A DNA stretch of 13,715 nucleotides from CAZWSC01 sp964636385. Its GTDB lineage: Bacteria; Eisenbacteria; RBG-16-71-46; CAIMUX01. Made by a program: the position numbers and the translations under genes. The notes under the pieces are model-generated. The model was not told where the DNA came from and searched no databases. It worked only from the letters and a program-made list of their open reading frames with translations. Location of the stretch: positions 1-13,715 of the forward strand of contig CAZWSC010000103.1 of NCBI GenBank assembly GCA_964636385.1. The letters are read 5' to 3'. Of the stretch, positions 13,527 to 13,715 are shown piece after piece (position 1 is the stretch's first letter; every line of letters begins with the position of its first letter).

Positions 13527-13583
13527 GGATGAAACCGGATTTTCGGGAGCCGGGACTGCGCCACGCTGCCGGCAGAAGAAGCG

Positions 13584-13611
13584 GAAGGCCGGAGCAGAAG
13601 CCCCGGCCTTC
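13584..13611 (-). terminator. Hairpin after the right-edge gene (possible terminator)
   Basis: GAAGGCCGG (13584-13592) pairs perfectly with CCGGCCTTC (13603-13611) around a 10-nt loop. On the minus strand it lies 31 nt past the TAA stop of the partial gene and is followed by CGCTTCTTCT, which is pyrimidine-rich but not a clean T-run. It would separate that gene from the FKBP promoter. Confidence 0.45.
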
Positions 13612-13642
13612 GACATGCATCCCTCAGATGTAACAGCAAAGA

Positions 13643-13715
13643 TTAGCGATAGATGCTCTTCACGCTGCCCCAGCTGGTCTCGACGGTCGGGATGGCGCCG
13701 CCGGTGATACCGCAG
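13643..13715 (-). CDS. C-terminal end of an unidentified gene running off the right edge
   Basis: Reading from the edge, the last 23 codons before TAA (13643-13645) are open and encode GITGGAIPTVETSWGSVKSIYR preceded by a partial codon context; the final TWGxxKxxYR-like tail (here SWGSVKSIYR) looks like a real C-terminus. A hairpin 31 nt downstream and the following divergent-free promoter for FKBP support a gene end here. The fragment is too short to assign a family, and the upstream part is outside the window. Confidence 0.45.
   Translation of the reverse strand, partial: CGITGGAIPTVETSWGSVKSIYR

Overview
The window is GC-rich bacterial DNA, probably from an uncultured, diderm lineage near the FCB/Eisenbacteria/Fermentibacteria group. 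This placement is inference from gene content: an outer-membrane barrel-like protein, a beta-propeller surface protein ending in a FlgD-like Ig/sorting domain, a large secreted M14 peptidase, a lipoprotein PPIase, and a UshA-like protein with a CGC motif. There is no marker gene to settle it. No phage, transposon, CRISPR or plasmid gene was seen.

Layout. (1) 280-3801, plus strand: outer-membrane barrel-like protein, SpoIID/LytB-domain protein and GH3 beta-N-acetylhexosaminidase, separated by only 1-2 nt with GTG starts. This looks like a translationally coupled envelope/peptidoglycan-remodelling operon. Bases 1-279 hold no gene I can support. (2) 3773-3928: tRNA-Asp(GTC) with its own promoter, whose -35 lies in the GH3 coding sequence, and an intrinsic terminator. 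(3) 3956-4966, minus: exported metallophosphatase-fold protein that has lost almost every metal ligand but carries a Cys-Gly-Cys motif. (4) 4967-5323: divergent intergenic region with two dyads, a good sigma70-type promoter and a foldable leader. (5) 5324-8359, plus: an FG-GAP/VCBS beta-propeller gene split by an in-frame TAG, then a radical SAM/SPASM protein. (6) 8577-11291, plus: secreted M14 zinc carboxypeptidase with a C-terminal GATase-like domain. (7) 11306-13445, minus: in transcription order, FKBP lipoprotein, exported cyclophilin, then a hexapeptide acyltransferase resembling serine acetyltransferase. A 47-nt near-perfect hairpin lies between the last two. (8) 13643-13715, minus: the last 23 codons of a gene that runs off the right edge.

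The common theme is the cell envelope and secretion: nearly every protein gene begins with an export signal, and the two adjacent prolyl isomerases would act outside the cytoplasm on exported proteins. No single obvious new defence or mobile system is visible. The most unusual items are the interrupted propeller gene next to a SPASM enzyme, the ligand-less metallophosphatase-fold protein, and the structured leader RNA.
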